64,000 nucleotides of DNA from Coxiella endosymbiont of Dermacentor marginatus (GTDB taxonomy: Bacteria > Pseudomonadota > Gammaproteobacteria > Coxiellales > Coxiellaceae). The position numbers and the translations under genes are program-made. The notes below the pieces were generated by a model, which did not search any database, was not told the origin of the DNA, and worked only from the letters and a program-made list of their open reading frames with translations. This document shows positions 10,599 to 20,743 of this stretch, piece after piece. Within the stretch, counting starts at the first letter, position 1; each line of letters begins with the position of its first letter. The DNA is taken from positions 248,001 to 312,000 of the forward strand of contig NZ_OU015521.1 in assembly GCF_907164955.1 (NCBI RefSeq). The letters are read 5' to 3'.

Positions 10599-11564
10599 AT
10601 GTCCGATTTAAACTGGCAGCCAACTGCTTCTCTTATAAATCAACGATTGCGTGCAACATTGTATTCCAATATTCGGCAATTTTTTGCTGAGCGGGATATC
10701 CTAGAAGTCGAAACCCCCCTCTTATCAAAATATACCGTCACCGATATTCATATTGAAAGTTTCCAAACAATTTACTATAGTCACAAAGAAAAACGCCAAT
10801 ATTATTTACAAACTTCTCCGGAATATGCCATGAAACGGCTTCTTGCTAGTGGAAGTGGACCAATTTATCAAATTTGCAAAGCCATCCGTAACGGTGAAAT
10901 TGGATCTCAACACAACCCCGAATTTACTTTATTAGAATGGTACCGACCAGATTTTAGTCATCAAAATTTAATGAATGAAGTAGATGAGTTATTAAAATTT
11001 ATCCTACAAACAAAAAAAGCCGCTCGAAAAACTTATGCTGCATTATTCATAGAATACCTATCGATTAATCCATTTCGAGTTTTATTAAAGGAGTTACAAG
11101 CTTTAGCTCAAAAGTTTTCACTAGAAAATGCTGAAGATTATAAAGATCGCGATACTTTATTACAGTTTCTATTTTCTCACATCATCGAACCGAAAATTGG
11201 ATTTAATCAACCGCTGTTTGTTTATAATTTTCCGTCTTCCCAAGCAGCTTTGGCTAAAATCTACCCTAAAGACTCAAATATTGCTTTACGATTTGAATTA
11301 TATATTGAAGGAATAGAGTGCGCGAACGGCTGTGAAGAATTAATCAACTCCCAGGAACAACGTTTTCGCTTCGAACAAGATATTTTAAAACGTCAAGAAA
11401 GAAGACTTTCCAAGATCAAGATTGATCGTCGCTTACTTGCTGCTTTAGAATCTGGAATACCTCCTTGCGCTGGAGTTGCTTTAGGGTTAGATCGCTTGCT
11501 CATGATTAAAACAAAAAAACGACAAATTAAGGACGTCATTGCTTTTCCAGCGGATGTCGCTTAG
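10599..11564 (+). CDS. epmA: EF-P (R)-beta-lysine ligase
   Basis: EpmA is a shortened class II lysyl-tRNA synthetase that attaches (R)-beta-lysine to Lys34 of EF-P instead of to tRNA. The 321 residues (E. coli 325) contain only the catalytic core. Motif 2 appears as YQICKAIRNGEIGSQHNPEF followed by TLLEWYRP, and motif 3 as GVALGLDRLLM near the C-terminus. The tRNA anticodon-binding domain of LysS is absent, which separates it from a true synthetase. Its position directly after efp supports the assignment. Downstream lies a 520-base gap. Confidence 0.95.
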   Translation: MSDLNWQPTASLINQRLRATLYSNIRQFFAERDILEVETPLLSKYTVTDIHIESFQTIYYSHKEKRQYYLQTSPEYAMKRLLASGSGPIYQICKAIRNGEIGSQHNPEFTLLEWYRPDFSHQNLMNEVDELLKFILQTKKAARKTYAALFIEYLSINPFRVLLKELQALAQKFSLENAEDYKDRDTLLQFLFSHIIEPKIGFNQPLFVYNFPSSQAALAKIYPKDSNIALRFELYIEGIECANGCEELINSQEQRFRFEQDILKRQERRLSKIKIDRRLLAALESGIPPCAGVALGLDRLLMIKTKKRQIKDVIAFPADVA

Positions 11565-12085
11565 CCAATTGTAAAGATGTAATATCTAATACCTAATGCG
11601 GTATAATCCACTTTACAATAGTATTTTAATTCTTGTCTTGAGAAACTTACTCTAAAAACCAGTATACACGCATTTCTAGAACTACCACCTCACGAATTTT
11701 TTAGTGATCGGAATAATTATTTTTACCCATATGGATTTTACAGATGATCAAAAAATGTCACCTCTTTAATATCTTTACATTTGTAGACGAAAATCTAAAA
11801 TAGACTAAATTTTTAATTCCATTTAGATTGATTACTCCCTGAATCTTAGTCTATTTTAGAATTAACGTCTGCTGCAACTTCAGTCATCATCACTAAAATT
11901 AGATATAAACGTGAACATAAAGTAACTGGATTAAACCTACGAAAGAACTCAAGCTCATTTCTACAGTCACTGCAAATTTACTACCATTGTTCACTTTGAG
12001 TAACTGCTGAACAGTTAAAAAAGAGAGCGCAATCTCATTCTACCTAATTGTAGGTTATTCTCCCAAAATTCAAATTGAAAACTCT
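11565..12085. other. Intergenic gap between convergent epmA and psd
   Basis: About 520 bases with no usable reading frame. A pair of 13-base arms (ctaaaatagacta and its complement) separated by about 50 bases lies near 11800-11870. I see no terminator with a U-tract and no readable relic. Confidence 0.55.
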
Positions 12086-12925
12086 TTATCTTATTAGCGT
12101 TCCAATCTTCTCACCAAAAAAAACACGACTATTAGTTTGACAATGAGATTCCCACTGTACTCTATGTAATGGAAATAATAAAATCACTGTAGACCCCATT
12201 TTAAAATGACCTAATTCGTCACCTCGAGTTAGATGAATATTCTCTTCTCGGTAATTCCATACTGAAATAGCACGTTGGATAGTAGAAGTTACAGTACCGT
12301 GCCAAATGGTGTTAATACTTCCTACTAAGATAGCACCCACAATCACGACAGCTATAAAACCAATTTGTGTTTCGAATAAACATACTACTCGCTCATTTCG
12401 AGCAAACAACAACGGAATTGTCTGAACCGAAGAAGGATTGACAGAAAAAAGGTAACCAGGTATGTATACCATCTCTAGCAAATGTCCATCAATTGGCATG
12501 TGGATTCGATGGTAATCTTTTGGAGCTAAATATACTGTAAAATACATACCCTCCCGAAAAATTTTTGCTTGTTCGCTATTGCCACCCAATAACTCAGTTA
12601 CAGTGTAACTGTGTTTTTTTGCCTGAAGGATTGTTTCCCCTTTTAACTGTCCTATTTTGCTGATAATCCCATCTACAGGCGAAGCAACAGCTTGAGGGTC
12701 AGTCGTAATTGTTGGCCGTAAAGTAGAATTTAAATGTCGAGTAAAGAAAGCATTAAATGAGTGATATGATTGGATATCAGGATTCTGTGCTTCTTTCATG
12801 TTAACATCGTAGAAACGGACAAACAACCAAATTAAGATCCGTGTAATTAGACCCCATTGACGGTCAGCAAGCCAACCAACTATTCTAGATAAAGTGTATT
12901 GCGGATATCTATGTAATTTACTCAT
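12086..12925 (-). CDS. psd: Phosphatidylserine decarboxylase
   Basis: Psd makes phosphatidylethanolamine from phosphatidylserine at the inner membrane. The proenzyme cleaves itself before a serine that becomes the pyruvoyl cofactor. The site is seen as FKMGSTVI near the C-terminus; the usual LGST has Met for Leu, and the Gly-Ser bond is kept. The conserved charge-relay parts are also seen: [11 protein letters not shown] and the His of HRIHMP, within [16 protein letters not shown]. Length is 279 against about 322 in E. coli. It is divergent from cca. Confidence 0.95.
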   Translation of the reverse strand: MSKLHRYPQYTLSRIVGWLADRQWGLITRILIWLFVRFYDVNMKEAQNPDIQSYHSFNAFFTRHLNSTLRPTITTDPQAVASPVDGIISKIGQLKGETILQAKKHSYTVTELLGGNSEQAKIFREGMYFTVYLAPKDYHRIHMPIDGHLLEMVYIPGYLFSVNPSSVQTIPLLFARNERVVCLFETQIGFIAVVIVGAILVGSINTIWHGTVTSTIQRAISVWNYREENIHLTRGDELGHFKMGSTVILLFPLHRVQWESHCQTNSRVFFGEKIGTLIR

Positions 12926-13035
12926 AATCTTAATAAAGATTCCTAGACAAACCTTCAGGAGTAGCAGTTTTTCTACTCACAGATTACTTACAAAGTAAGA
13001 TAGGGTTAAACGATAAATCAGAGAGGATAACACAG

Positions 13036-14151
13036 TTGAGAATTTATTTGGTGGGTGGAGCTGTTCGTGATGAATTATTAGGTCTGCTAGTAAGAGAAAA
13101 AGATTGGGTTGTAGTAGGTACTACACCGGAAGAAATGATTACTCGTGGTTTTAAACCAGTTGGAAAAGAATTTCCGGTATTTTTACACCCCCAGACTCAT
13201 GAAGAATACACACTTGCTCGTACGGAACGAAAGACAACTAAGGGCTATAAAGGTTTTAGCTTTTATACGACTCCCAATGTGACGCTCGAAGAGGATTTAA
13301 AACGTCGAGATTTAACCATCAATGCTATAGCTAAAACACCGAGTGGTAAGCTTATTGATCCTTATGGTGGCCAACAGGACTTAAAAAATAAGATTTTGCG
13401 TCATGTATCCCCAGCTTTTCAAGAAGATCCCGTGCGGATTTTGCGCTTGGCCCGATTGGCAACAAAATTTCCTGAATTTTCCATTCACCCTGAAACATTA
13501 GATCTGATGAAAGAAATGACAAATAAAGGGGAAGTGAATGCTTTAATACCTAATCGAGTTTGGCAAGAACTGGTACGTGCAATTGCTAACAAAGCTCCTA
13601 CCCGATTTTTTACAGTATTACATGATTGTGGTGCTTTAGCTATTTTATTTTACGCTCTGCATCCTGAAAACAAAGGTGTAAATGCTTTATCTCAAATCGC
13701 AAGTAGAACCCCATCTCCTGTTATGCGATTTGCTGCCTTGCTAAGTGATCTTTCACCTAAAGTCATTCAAAAATTGGCTCTACAATATCGTGTTCCAAAT
13801 GAATATTCCGATTTAGCAATCATGATTTCACGATTCCAAGGAATATATAAATATGTCAGCCGAACAAATGAAAAAGAATTATTGAATTTCATCCTTAAAA
13901 CCGACGCATTACGGCGAGACAAACGTTTTGAACAATTTCTTTTTATTTGTACATCGCTTTATCCAGCGTTAGTAAAGAATAATGATAAAATTAAAAAAGC
14001 TATTAAAGCCATTAAATCAATTAACGTTAAACCCTTACAAGAAAGACAGTTAAAAGGGGAAAATTTCGCAAAAGCGCTTGAAACATTACGACTGGAAGCA
14101 ATTCGCTTCTCAATTGTATCAGATATATTATCTCCAGAACAAAATATGTAA
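13036..14151 (+). CDS. cca: CCA-adding tRNA nucleotidyltransferase, HD domain not recognisable
   Basis: Cca builds or repairs the 3' CCA of tRNAs. The two tRNA genes in this window do not encode CCA, so the enzyme is needed. It starts with TTG, supported by the strong site gagagga 8 bases upstream. Visible are the nucleotidyltransferase head [19 protein letters not shown], the [10 protein letters not shown] motif and the nucleotide-selecting [10 protein letters not shown] region. E. coli Cca (412 residues) ends in an HD phosphohydrolase domain. Here (371 residues) the matching region reads [13 protein letters not shown], with no HD pair and a shortened loop, so only the transferase activity is expected. 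It ends flush against the convergent methyltransferase gene. Confidence 0.95.
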   Translation: MRIYLVGGAVRDELLGLLVREKDWVVVGTTPEEMITRGFKPVGKEFPVFLHPQTHEEYTLARTERKTTKGYKGFSFYTTPNVTLEEDLKRRDLTINAIAKTPSGKLIDPYGGQQDLKNKILRHVSPAFQEDPVRILRLARLATKFPEFSIHPETLDLMKEMTNKGEVNALIPNRVWQELVRAIANKAPTRFFTVLHDCGALAILFYALHPENKGVNALSQIASRTPSPVMRFAALLSDLSPKVIQKLALQYRVPNEYSDLAIMISRFQGIYKYVSRTNEKELLNFILKTDALRRDKRFEQFLFICTSLYPALVKNNDKIKKAIKAIKSINVKPLQERQLKGENFAKALETLRLEAIRFSIVSDILSPEQNM

Positions 14152-15312
14152 TCATGAAAGGCGAGCTATTTGATTTCCACTTGTAAAGCCGAGCAAAGTA
14201 GCATTATAATCACGAGTTAAGGCAATTACTTTAAATAACTCACCCATTTCATTAGGCAATGTTAATCTCTTAATTTGTTGTGTAATTTGATAATGTTCTA
14301 CTATGTTTTCTGGTGAAGAAGCGAATGAAGTGATATCACAGTTGAGTAAAAAACCTGCTTGGTGAATAAATCCTGCTACGATTAATTGATTACGGGCCGC
14401 CACCTCCGCAACAGTTGTAAAATCAACATGGACACTGATATCCTGAATACCAGGAAAAATAAGTGGATTGAAGTGACTATAGTGTCGATAATGACAGGCA
14501 ATGGTGCCTCTATTACGATCTGGGTGGTAATATTCATGCCTTGGGAATCCGTAATCGATTAATAAGATTAGTCCTTTTTTTAGAATATCTGCTAACGAAA
14601 CAATCCACGGTGCCAATAATAAATTAATTTCGGATTCATAATCATCAGGAAAATCGATTCCTAAATTTTCAATTTGCCAAATTAAATCAGATGATGATGG
14701 GCCAGCTATTTTCCAAAAAAATTCTCCTTCTTTACAATCTACATAAATTTCTTTGATAATGTTATTTTCAACTTTAAATTTGTGAGCCAGCAGGGCGTCC
14801 ATTATTTCATTTCCAACAATAACGCCTACAAAATCGGTGGGTAATTGATTTAGCCAAACAATGCGATTAAATAATTCTGGAACGTCTTTTTGAAGACGTG
14901 CTTTTTGACGTTCTCGAAGATCCGCACTGACTTCTAAGATGAAATAATGATTAGGTAAACATTGATTGTCATTAAGTTCTTTTAATATATCGACTGCCAT
15001 TATTCCAGTACCCGCGCCAAGTTCGAGAATATCGCCACCGTTTAAATCTTGTAATATTTGATAACATTGACGCGCCACACATTGAGAAAAAATGGGAGAA
15101 ATTTCAGGAGCTGTAATAAAATCACCTACTTTGCCGAATTTATGTGCACCAGCACTATAATATCCAAGACCAGGTGAATAAAGAGTTAAGTACATATAAA
15201 ATGCAAAAGTGAGAGGTCCTTGTTTAGTAATTTCCTCAATAATCTTTAACTTCAAGCGATTGCTGTAAAGCTTAGCAATGGGATCTGGGGGGGGCAAATC
15301 TTCGACTAGCAT
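14152..15312 (-). CDS. SAM-dependent methyltransferase, MidA/NDUFAF7 family (COG1565)
   Basis: The 386-residue protein has a class I methyltransferase fold with the SAM site ILELGAGTGIMAVDIL near residue 95. Also present are the family signatures TFAFYMYLTLYSPGLGYYSAG at the start (PLTFAFYMYL then YSPGLGYY), GNEIMDALLAHKF, and LILLIDYGFPRHEYYHPDR with GTIACHYRHY. Mitochondrial NDUFAF7 methylates an arginine of complex I; the bacterial target is not established. Its stop codon directly abuts the stop of cca on the other strand. The frame is intact at the usual length. Confidence 0.9.
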   Translation of the reverse strand: MLVEDLPPPDPIAKLYSNRLKLKIIEEITKQGPLTFAFYMYLTLYSPGLGYYSAGAHKFGKVGDFITAPEISPIFSQCVARQCYQILQDLNGGDILELGAGTGIMAVDILKELNDNQCLPNHYFILEVSADLRERQKARLQKDVPELFNRIVWLNQLPTDFVGVIVGNEIMDALLAHKFKVENNIIKEIYVDCKEGEFFWKIAGPSSSDLIWQIENLGIDFPDDYESEINLLLAPWIVSLADILKKGLILLIDYGFPRHEYYHPDRNRGTIACHYRHYSHFNPLIFPGIQDISVHVDFTTVAEVAARNQLIVAGFIHQAGFLLNCDITSFASSPENIVEHYQITQQIKRLTLPNEMGELFKVIALTRDYNATLLGFTSGNQIARLS

Positions 15313-15889
15313 GTAATTACCTTAAAGCAAATTGTTAAAATGTCAAAGTGGAGTTAGTCTTTCCACAATTAACTTTAAAAGAAAGGATCCCCGTAAAATT
15401 TATTTGAGATTAATTTCTCTGTATGGATTTATACCAAACCGGTTCAGTGTTATTAATCTCTCCTATTTTCTACCTCAACTCACTCATTCATTTTACCTAC
15501 AGGTATTTATTTTTATAGTATTGAAATATCCGGAGACCTAAAATTGTAATGTTGTGTTGCTCTCCTTAAGCGCTATTATGTTACTTATACATTAGAACAG
15601 TTATTGCAACAGTAATTAGTTTGATGGATTTCTGTTATTTGTCTTACAATAAAGCTGGAAAATCCAATTTTCGATATACTATAATGATTCTGTTTTTTAC
15701 ATCAAACTTTATTTTCAACTAGACAGGGATTTCTTTTTCTATTTGAGACATTGTCAAAGCTTGATAATTTAGATTCTTAGGAAACTCAAACAAGAATTTT
15801 TGAAATGCAAGAGATGAACTTTCTGATCTTAAAAAGTCTTAATTTTAATTAAGGAATAAGAATGATAGTTATTAAACATGCTCTCAAGT
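15313..15889. other. Gap before tRNA-Gln
   Basis: About 580 bases. In many gammaproteobacteria lolB and ispE lie before the tRNA-Gln/prs pair; I cannot read either here. A 69-codon frame at 15332-15541 has no family features and is not called a gene. Confidence 0.5.
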
Positions 15890-15927
15890 TTGACAGGAAT
15901 GCTAAAACTGCTAATATGGCCTATAAT
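15890..15927 (+). promoter_or_regulatory. Sigma-70 promoter of tRNA-Gln
   Basis: A perfect -35 ttgaca at 15890-15895 is followed after 16 bases by taatat at 15912-15917. A perfect tataat lies at 15922-15927 but is 26 bases from the -35. Either would place the start before the tRNA at 15951. Confidence 0.55.
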
Positions 15928-15950
15928 TTATCTATTTTCGGTCTAATTGT

Positions 15951-16022
15951 TGGGGTGTCGCCAAGCGGTAAGGCACTGGGTTTTGATCCCAGCACTCCCA
16001 GGTTCGAATCCTGGCACCCCAG
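15951..16022 (+). tRNA. tRNA-Gln (UUG)
   Basis: The cloverleaf is complete. The acceptor tggggtg pairs with cacccca, the anticodon stem ctggg/cccag holds the loop ttttgat with anticodon TTG, and the T arm is ccaggttcgaatcctgg. The discriminator is G, as expected for glutamine. CCA is not encoded. It lies 41 bases before prs and may be co-transcribed with it. Confidence 0.97.
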
Positions 16023-16063
16023 ATAAGGTGTTTTTTCAACGGTATTTTCTCAAAGGAAATTTT

Positions 16064-17023
16064 GTGTCTAATTTCAGCGATATTCGCATTTTCCACGGCA
16101 GTGCTAATCCTACTCTTGCTGCTAACATAGCGAAAGCATTGAATACGACTATTGGTAATATGTTAGTTACTCGCTTTAGCGATGGCGAGATTCGAATTGA
16201 AATCCAGGAAAATGTTCGAGGCCGAGATATTTATCTTATTCATTCGATTGGTTATCCAGTCAATGAAAATGTTATGGAATTAATTTTAATGGGGGATGCT
16301 TTTCGTCGAGCATCTGCTACGAGTATTACTGCGGTTGTACCTTATTTCGGTTATGCACGTCAAGATCGTAGAGTCCGCTCTTCTCGGGTACCTATAAGCG
16401 CGAAAGTGATCGCTGATATGATGCAAAATGTCGGTTTCTCCCGCTTAATCACTGTTGATCTCCACGCAGATCAAATCCAAGGATTTTTTTATATACCGGT
16501 GGACAATATTTATGCTAGTATTACCGCATTAGAAGAATATCGCTTACTCGAGAAGTTAGAAAATCCCATGATCGTTTCCCCTGATGTTGGGGGCGTGGTA
16601 CGTGCTCGCGCTATTGCTAAGCGGCTAAATGATTCGGATTTAGCGTTTATTGACAAACGCCGTCCTGAACCTAATCAAACTGAAGTCGTGAATGTTATTG
16701 GTAATGTAGAGGAACGTCATTGTGTTATTGTGGATGATATTGTGGATACAGCTGGTACTTTATGCCATGCTGCTCAAGCTCTAAAAGATAAGGGCGCTGT
16801 AAAAGTCTCTTCCTATAGTACTCACCCAGTTTTGTCAGGGGATTCTATTGAAAACATTATAGAATCTGCGATTGATGAACTTATTGTCACCGACACTATT
16901 CCTCTACAAAAAGCAGCTGCAAATTGTATCAAAATCAAACAAATTTCGCTCAGCCGTCTTATTGCTGAAACCATTTCTCGCATTAATCAGAAAGAATCGG
17001 TTAGCTCAATGTTTTTAGATTAA
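16064..17023 (+). CDS. prs: Ribose-phosphate pyrophosphokinase
   Basis: Prs makes PRPP from ribose 5-phosphate and ATP for nucleotide, histidine and NAD synthesis. The start is GTG at 16064 (VSNFSDIRIFHGSANP), chosen by homology and by aaagga 8 bases upstream; the frame runs further up into the tRNA gene, but that part is not protein. Seen in order are the substrate segment RVRSSRVPISAK after YFGYARQDR, the catalytic flexible loop preceded by VSPDVGGVVRARAIA, and the PRPP-binding VIVDDIVDTAGTL. Length is 319 residues, close to the E. coli enzyme (315). Confidence 0.97.
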   Translation: MSNFSDIRIFHGSANPTLAANIAKALNTTIGNMLVTRFSDGEIRIEIQENVRGRDIYLIHSIGYPVNENVMELILMGDAFRRASATSITAVVPYFGYARQDRRVRSSRVPISAKVIADMMQNVGFSRLITVDLHADQIQGFFYIPVDNIYASITALEEYRLLEKLENPMIVSPDVGGVVRARAIAKRLNDSDLAFIDKRRPEPNQTEVVNVIGNVEERHCVIVDDIVDTAGTLCHAAQALKDKGAVKVSSYSTHPVLSGDSIENIIESAIDELIVTDTIPLQKAAANCIKIKQISLSRLIAETISRINQKESVSSMFLD

Positions 17024-18186
17024 TTGTTTAGTCAAGTAATATTTGTCATAACGATAAAATTTATTGAGAAGAGCTAAAAACCGGTAATTATGTGTCAGAA
17101 GTTCTTTTGTAAGGATGTGTAATAAAACTGACTAATTGCATGTATTTGTGATTCTCCTAACGTGTTTTCTCTATTTTTAAAGCTATCAAAAAGAAATTTG
17201 TTGAATGACTCGATCTGGCATTTTGAAAAATCAAAACGGTAAGTTTATATGTATTGAATAACTCAATAAAAAGTGTAAATACTACGCAACCAACTCTCTT
17301 ATTCTGAACACAGACAGCACAATGGAGCTTAATTCATGACACCGGTTTACAAATAGTCCAAAATACTAAAAAATACGTGGTACGGTAGAGAGAATAGAGT
17401 TTGAAAGATCCATAATTAAATAAAATAAAGTCTCAGTTGTTCCAATATAAAAACTCATAAAAATACTTTTAATGATTTATCAACTACATACACAAATACA
17501 CAAATCACTATTGCAATAAAAAATAAAGGTTTCATAAGTAATTAAACATCAATAAAGAAAATGACGGTTTGCTTCTACTTTTTGAACAATAAATAAAAAA
17601 CTCACAACCGATTATATTGAATAACCATAAATCTTAATAATCACAACTAATTAATTGGTAAGCCTTTTTCAGTGAGACTATACAGTAAAGAAAGCAGATA
17701 ATAAATAAACCAAACTTTATCAAAAAAAGCGAGAAATAGTTAACATTTTTGATAATAAAAAAACCTACTGTCATAACGGGAGTAATCGTAAATAAGATAT
17801 ATCTACGTAAAAAATTTTCTGATGACTGAACATAATCTCCCAACTTTCCGACTATTGTCATAGAAACAGTAAAATATGAGAGAATAAACATTCTATTACT
17901 CATCGTAGATGACAGGTAGTGACCCACTTGAGATTTTGGTTGTATAGCAGAAAGAGATGCGGTATGACAGTTATAAAATCAAGCAGAGCTATGGAAGATA
18001 GAAACATAATTCCTTTGTAAAGCATATCACTTATATTCCACTAGACCACTTTTTCTTGTAGTTCGGAAGATTAATTTAAAGACTAATGTAACTTTGATAT
18101 TTACGTCTAGCAGGTTTTATCTATGAGGATTTCTTTTTTAGTTAAATCTCAGTAAAATGCCTAATTCAAAAATGGGAGAGTAAAAT
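17024..18186. other. Gap between prs and rplY
   Basis: About 1.16 kb. It holds a 97-codon reverse frame at 17634-17927 with two or three hydrophobic stretches (IILFTITPVMTVGFF-like and FLIKFGLFIICFLYCIV). This may be a relic of a membrane protein, but no family is recognisable and no ribosome binding site is clear. The rest has no readable frame. Confidence 0.45.
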
Positions 18187-18861
18187 ATGGCTACTGAATG
18201 TTTTGAATTTCAGGCAGAGTTACGTAAAAACACTGGAAAAAGAGCAGCACGACATATACGCCGATTTCATGATAAAATACCAGGTGTCGTGTATGGTGCA
18301 GGAAAGGCTCCTCAGCCTATCAGTTTGGTTCAGAAAGATATACTAAAAGCTTTAGAGAATGAAGCCACTTTTTCTTCTATTTTGATACTCAAAATCGGCG
18401 ATAAGAAACAAAAAGTGATCCTGAAAGATCTACAACGTCACCAGACAAAACCTGAAATTCTTCATATTGATTTTCAACGTACTAAAGCATCCGAAAAACT
18501 AACTATGCATGTTCCTCTGCATTTTATTAGCAAAGAAGAATGCTTAGGGGTAGAATCTGGTGGTATCGTTTCTCATCTTCAAACTAATGTAGAAATCAGA
18601 TGTTTCCCTTCTGATTTACCGGAATATATCGAAGTGGATATTTCTAAGTTAGGCTTGGATAAATCGCTCCATTTATCGGACCTTAAGTTGCCTTCCGGGG
18701 TTGAATTAGCTACTGCTATCGAGGACGAAAATGATTTGCCCATTGTGAATATTCATCTGCCACGAGTAAGTAAAGCGGATATTGAGGCTGAAGATGCTAA
18801 CAGCAGCATAACTGCTAAAGTTACGGAAGAAGTTATATCGGGAGATCCTGAAGAGAAATAA
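18187..18861 (+). CDS. rplY: 50S ribosomal protein L25, Ctc form
   Basis: L25 binds 5S rRNA in the large subunit. The 224 residues form the longer Ctc type: an N-terminal 5S-binding L25 domain (from FQAELRKNTGKRAARHIRR to about residue 95) and a C-terminal TL5-like beta domain ending in NDLPIVNIHLPR plus an acidic tail. A good ribosome binding site (gggagag) precedes the ATG. It forms a likely operon with pth (54 bases downstream) and ychF, a common order in gammaproteobacteria. Confidence 0.96.
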   Translation: MATECFEFQAELRKNTGKRAARHIRRFHDKIPGVVYGAGKAPQPISLVQKDILKALENEATFSSILILKIGDKKQKVILKDLQRHQTKPEILHIDFQRTKASEKLTMHVPLHFISKEECLGVESGGIVSHLQTNVEIRCFPSDLPEYIEVDISKLGLDKSLHLSDLKLPSGVELATAIEDENDLPIVNIHLPRVSKADIEAEDANSSITAKVTEEVISGDPEEK

Positions 18862-18915
18862 TAACTAACTAGTAAATCAGAAAGAACTGGAACTAAAGAA
18901 AAGAGATAAACACTT

Positions 18916-19479
18916 TTGGGAAATGCGATTAAACTCATTGTTGGTCTAGGAAATCCAGGTGATGAATATGCTAAGACACGGCATAATGTAGGAGCCTGGT
19001 TTGTCGAAACGCTAGCTGATCGAAAACAGCAACTCTTGTATAAAGAAAATAAATTTCATGGAGTAATTGGTAAATGGAATTATTGTTGGTTATTTAAATC
19101 TTGCACTTATATGAATGAAAGTGGCCTAGCAGTAACTGCTGTGGCTCAGTTTTATAAATTGGACCCACAAGAAATTTTAGTGGTGCATGATGAATTAGAC
19201 TTTTCAGTCGGAGATATTCGTCTAAAAGAAAATGGAGGGCACGGAGGACACAACGGATTACGTAATATTATTCAACGATTAGGAACCACTAATTTTTATC
19301 GCTTACGGATTGGTATCGGCCGTCCAAAACATAGAAATTTGGTTTCTTCTTATGTACTAAGCCTTCCTTCAAAAAGTGATCGAAGTGCTATTCTTAAGGC
19401 TATCGAAAAAGGGCTATCCGTCGTTGGAGAATTAATAATCGGTGAGTTTCAAAAAGCAATAAGTAATTTATATAGTTGA
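18916..19479 (+). CDS. pth: Peptidyl-tRNA hydrolase
   Basis: Pth releases peptides from peptidyl-tRNAs that fall off the ribosome. The start is TTG at 18916, where homology begins ([20 protein letters not shown]). The catalytic His is in TRHNVGAWF, the conserved Asn in GLGNPG, and the catalytic Asp in VVHDELDF. The glycine loop [11 protein letters not shown] and the end of the fold are intact. Length is 187 residues against 194 in E. coli. It is the middle gene of rplY-pth-ychF. Confidence 0.96.
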   Translation: MGNAIKLIVGLGNPGDEYAKTRHNVGAWFVETLADRKQQLLYKENKFHGVIGKWNYCWLFKSCTYMNESGLAVTAVAQFYKLDPQEILVVHDELDFSVGDIRLKENGGHGGHNGLRNIIQRLGTTNFYRLRIGIGRPKHRNLVSSYVLSLPSKSDRSAILKAIEKGLSVVGELIIGEFQKAISNLYS

Positions 19480-19519
19480 TATACTTTCCTTTTGACTTGT
19501 ATGAATGAGAAAAGAAAAA

Positions 19520-20614
19520 ATGGGTTTTAAATGCGGAATTGTTGGCTTACCTAACGTCGGAAAATCTACATTATTTAATGCATTGACAAAGGCAGGTGTC
19601 GAGGCGTCTAACTATCCTTTTTGTACTATTAAACCTAATGTGGGAATCATCTCAGTACCCGATAAACGACTTAAAAAAATTTCTAAAATTGTGAACTCAA
19701 AAAAAATCATTCCAACCACTGTCAACTTTGTCGATATCGCTGGTCTTGTTGCTGGTGCTTCTGAAGGAAAAGGATTAGGCAATCAGTTCCTTTCTAATAT
19801 TCTTGAAACTCAAGCTATTGCTCATGTTGTCCGTTGCTTTAAGGATGAAAATATTACGCATATTTCTGGAACCATTAAACCCATTGTAGATATTGAGATA
19901 ATAAATACGGAATTAGTATTAGCAGATATAGAAGCAGTCGATAAAATTTTAATTAAACTTATTAAAGATGCGAAACGCGAGGATAAAAAAGCTCGCGATA
20001 CTCAACGTTTGTTTGAAAAATTTAAACATTGGTTAAATAAAGGAAAATCATTACGAAACTTGAAATTAACAGAAGCAGAAGAATTGTTGTTGCGACCTTA
20101 TCAACTTTTAACTATAAAGCCTGTATTGTATGTCGCAAATGTGTCCGTAGAAGGCTTCTTTAATAAGCCTTTTTTGGAACAAGTTTTTGAATATGCCAAA
20201 AAAGAGAATGCGAAAGCAGTTTCTATCTGTGCAGCACTTGAAGCAGAAATCGTAGAGCTTTCTCCTTCAGAGCAGATAGAATTCTTAAAAAGCTTTAATA
20301 TCAAGGAGTCTCGATTACATTACGTCATTCAAACAGGCTATGAGTTATTGGGTTTAATTACTTTTTTCACTGCTAGCGCTAAAGAAGTTCGAGCATGGAC
20401 CTGTCCAAGTGGCTCTAAAGCACCTCAAGCTGCTGGTGTGATACACACCGATTTTAAAAAGCATTTTATCCGAGCTGAAGTTATTAGCTATAATGACTAT
20501 ATCCAATTTAATGGGGAGCAAGGTGCTAAAGATGTAGGTAAATGGCGTCTTGAAGGTAAAAACTATATTGTACAAGATGGTGATATAATGTACTTTCGGG
20601 TGGGTAATCAGTAA
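19520..20614 (+). CDS. ychF: Obg-family ATPase YchF (OLA1 type)
   Basis: YchF is a ribosome-associated ATPase of the Obg family involved in translation and stress. The start at 19520 is chosen over the in-frame ATG at 19505 because the family begins [19 protein letters not shown]. Visible are G1 (GLPNVGKST), switch regions (NYPFCTI), G3 (DIAGLV), a coiled-coil insert (about residues 130-200) and the C-terminal TGS domain ([29 protein letters not shown], ending DGDIMYFR). The usual G4 NKxD is NVS here (YVANVS), as in the ATP-preferring YchF group. Length is 364 residues (E. coli 363). Confidence 0.97.
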   Translation: MGFKCGIVGLPNVGKSTLFNALTKAGVEASNYPFCTIKPNVGIISVPDKRLKKISKIVNSKKIIPTTVNFVDIAGLVAGASEGKGLGNQFLSNILETQAIAHVVRCFKDENITHISGTIKPIVDIEIINTELVLADIEAVDKILIKLIKDAKREDKKARDTQRLFEKFKHWLNKGKSLRNLKLTEAEELLLRPYQLLTIKPVLYVANVSVEGFFNKPFLEQVFEYAKKENAKAVSICAALEAEIVELSPSEQIEFLKSFNIKESRLHYVIQTGYELLGLITFFTASAKEVRAWTCPSGSKAPQAAGVIHTDFKKHFIRAEVISYNDYIQFNGEQGAKDVGKWRLEGKNYIVQDGDIMYFRVGNQ

Positions 20615-20669
20615 CTTGACAAGCTTATAGAAAATCTTCCAAAATGCACTTTTCTCTTAAGTTCTCTGC

Positions 20670-20743
20670 GGCTATGTAGCTCAGCTGGTTAGAGCACAGC
20701 ATTCATAATGCTGATGTCGGTGGTTCGAACCCACCCATAGCCA
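20670..20743 (+). tRNA. Elongator tRNA-Met (CAU)
   Basis: The acceptor ggctatg pairs with catagcc and the discriminator is A. The anticodon stem cagca/tgctg holds ttcataa with anticodon CAT. The body closely follows the gammaproteobacterial elongator tRNA-Met rather than the initiator or tRNA-Ile2. CCA is not encoded. It lies 55 bases after ychF. Confidence 0.95.

Noticed and set aside
15332-15541. 69-codon frame before tRNA-Gln
   Set aside because: No motif or codon pattern like its neighbours; probably chance in a stop-poor stretch.
15947-16063. N-terminal extension of the prs frame
   Set aside because: It runs through the tRNA-Gln gene. The family sequence starts at GTG 16064, with a good ribosome binding site.
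17634-17927. 97-codon hydrophobic reverse frame
   Set aside because: It may be a membrane protein relic, but nothing identifies it and AT-rich DNA often yields hydrophobic frames.
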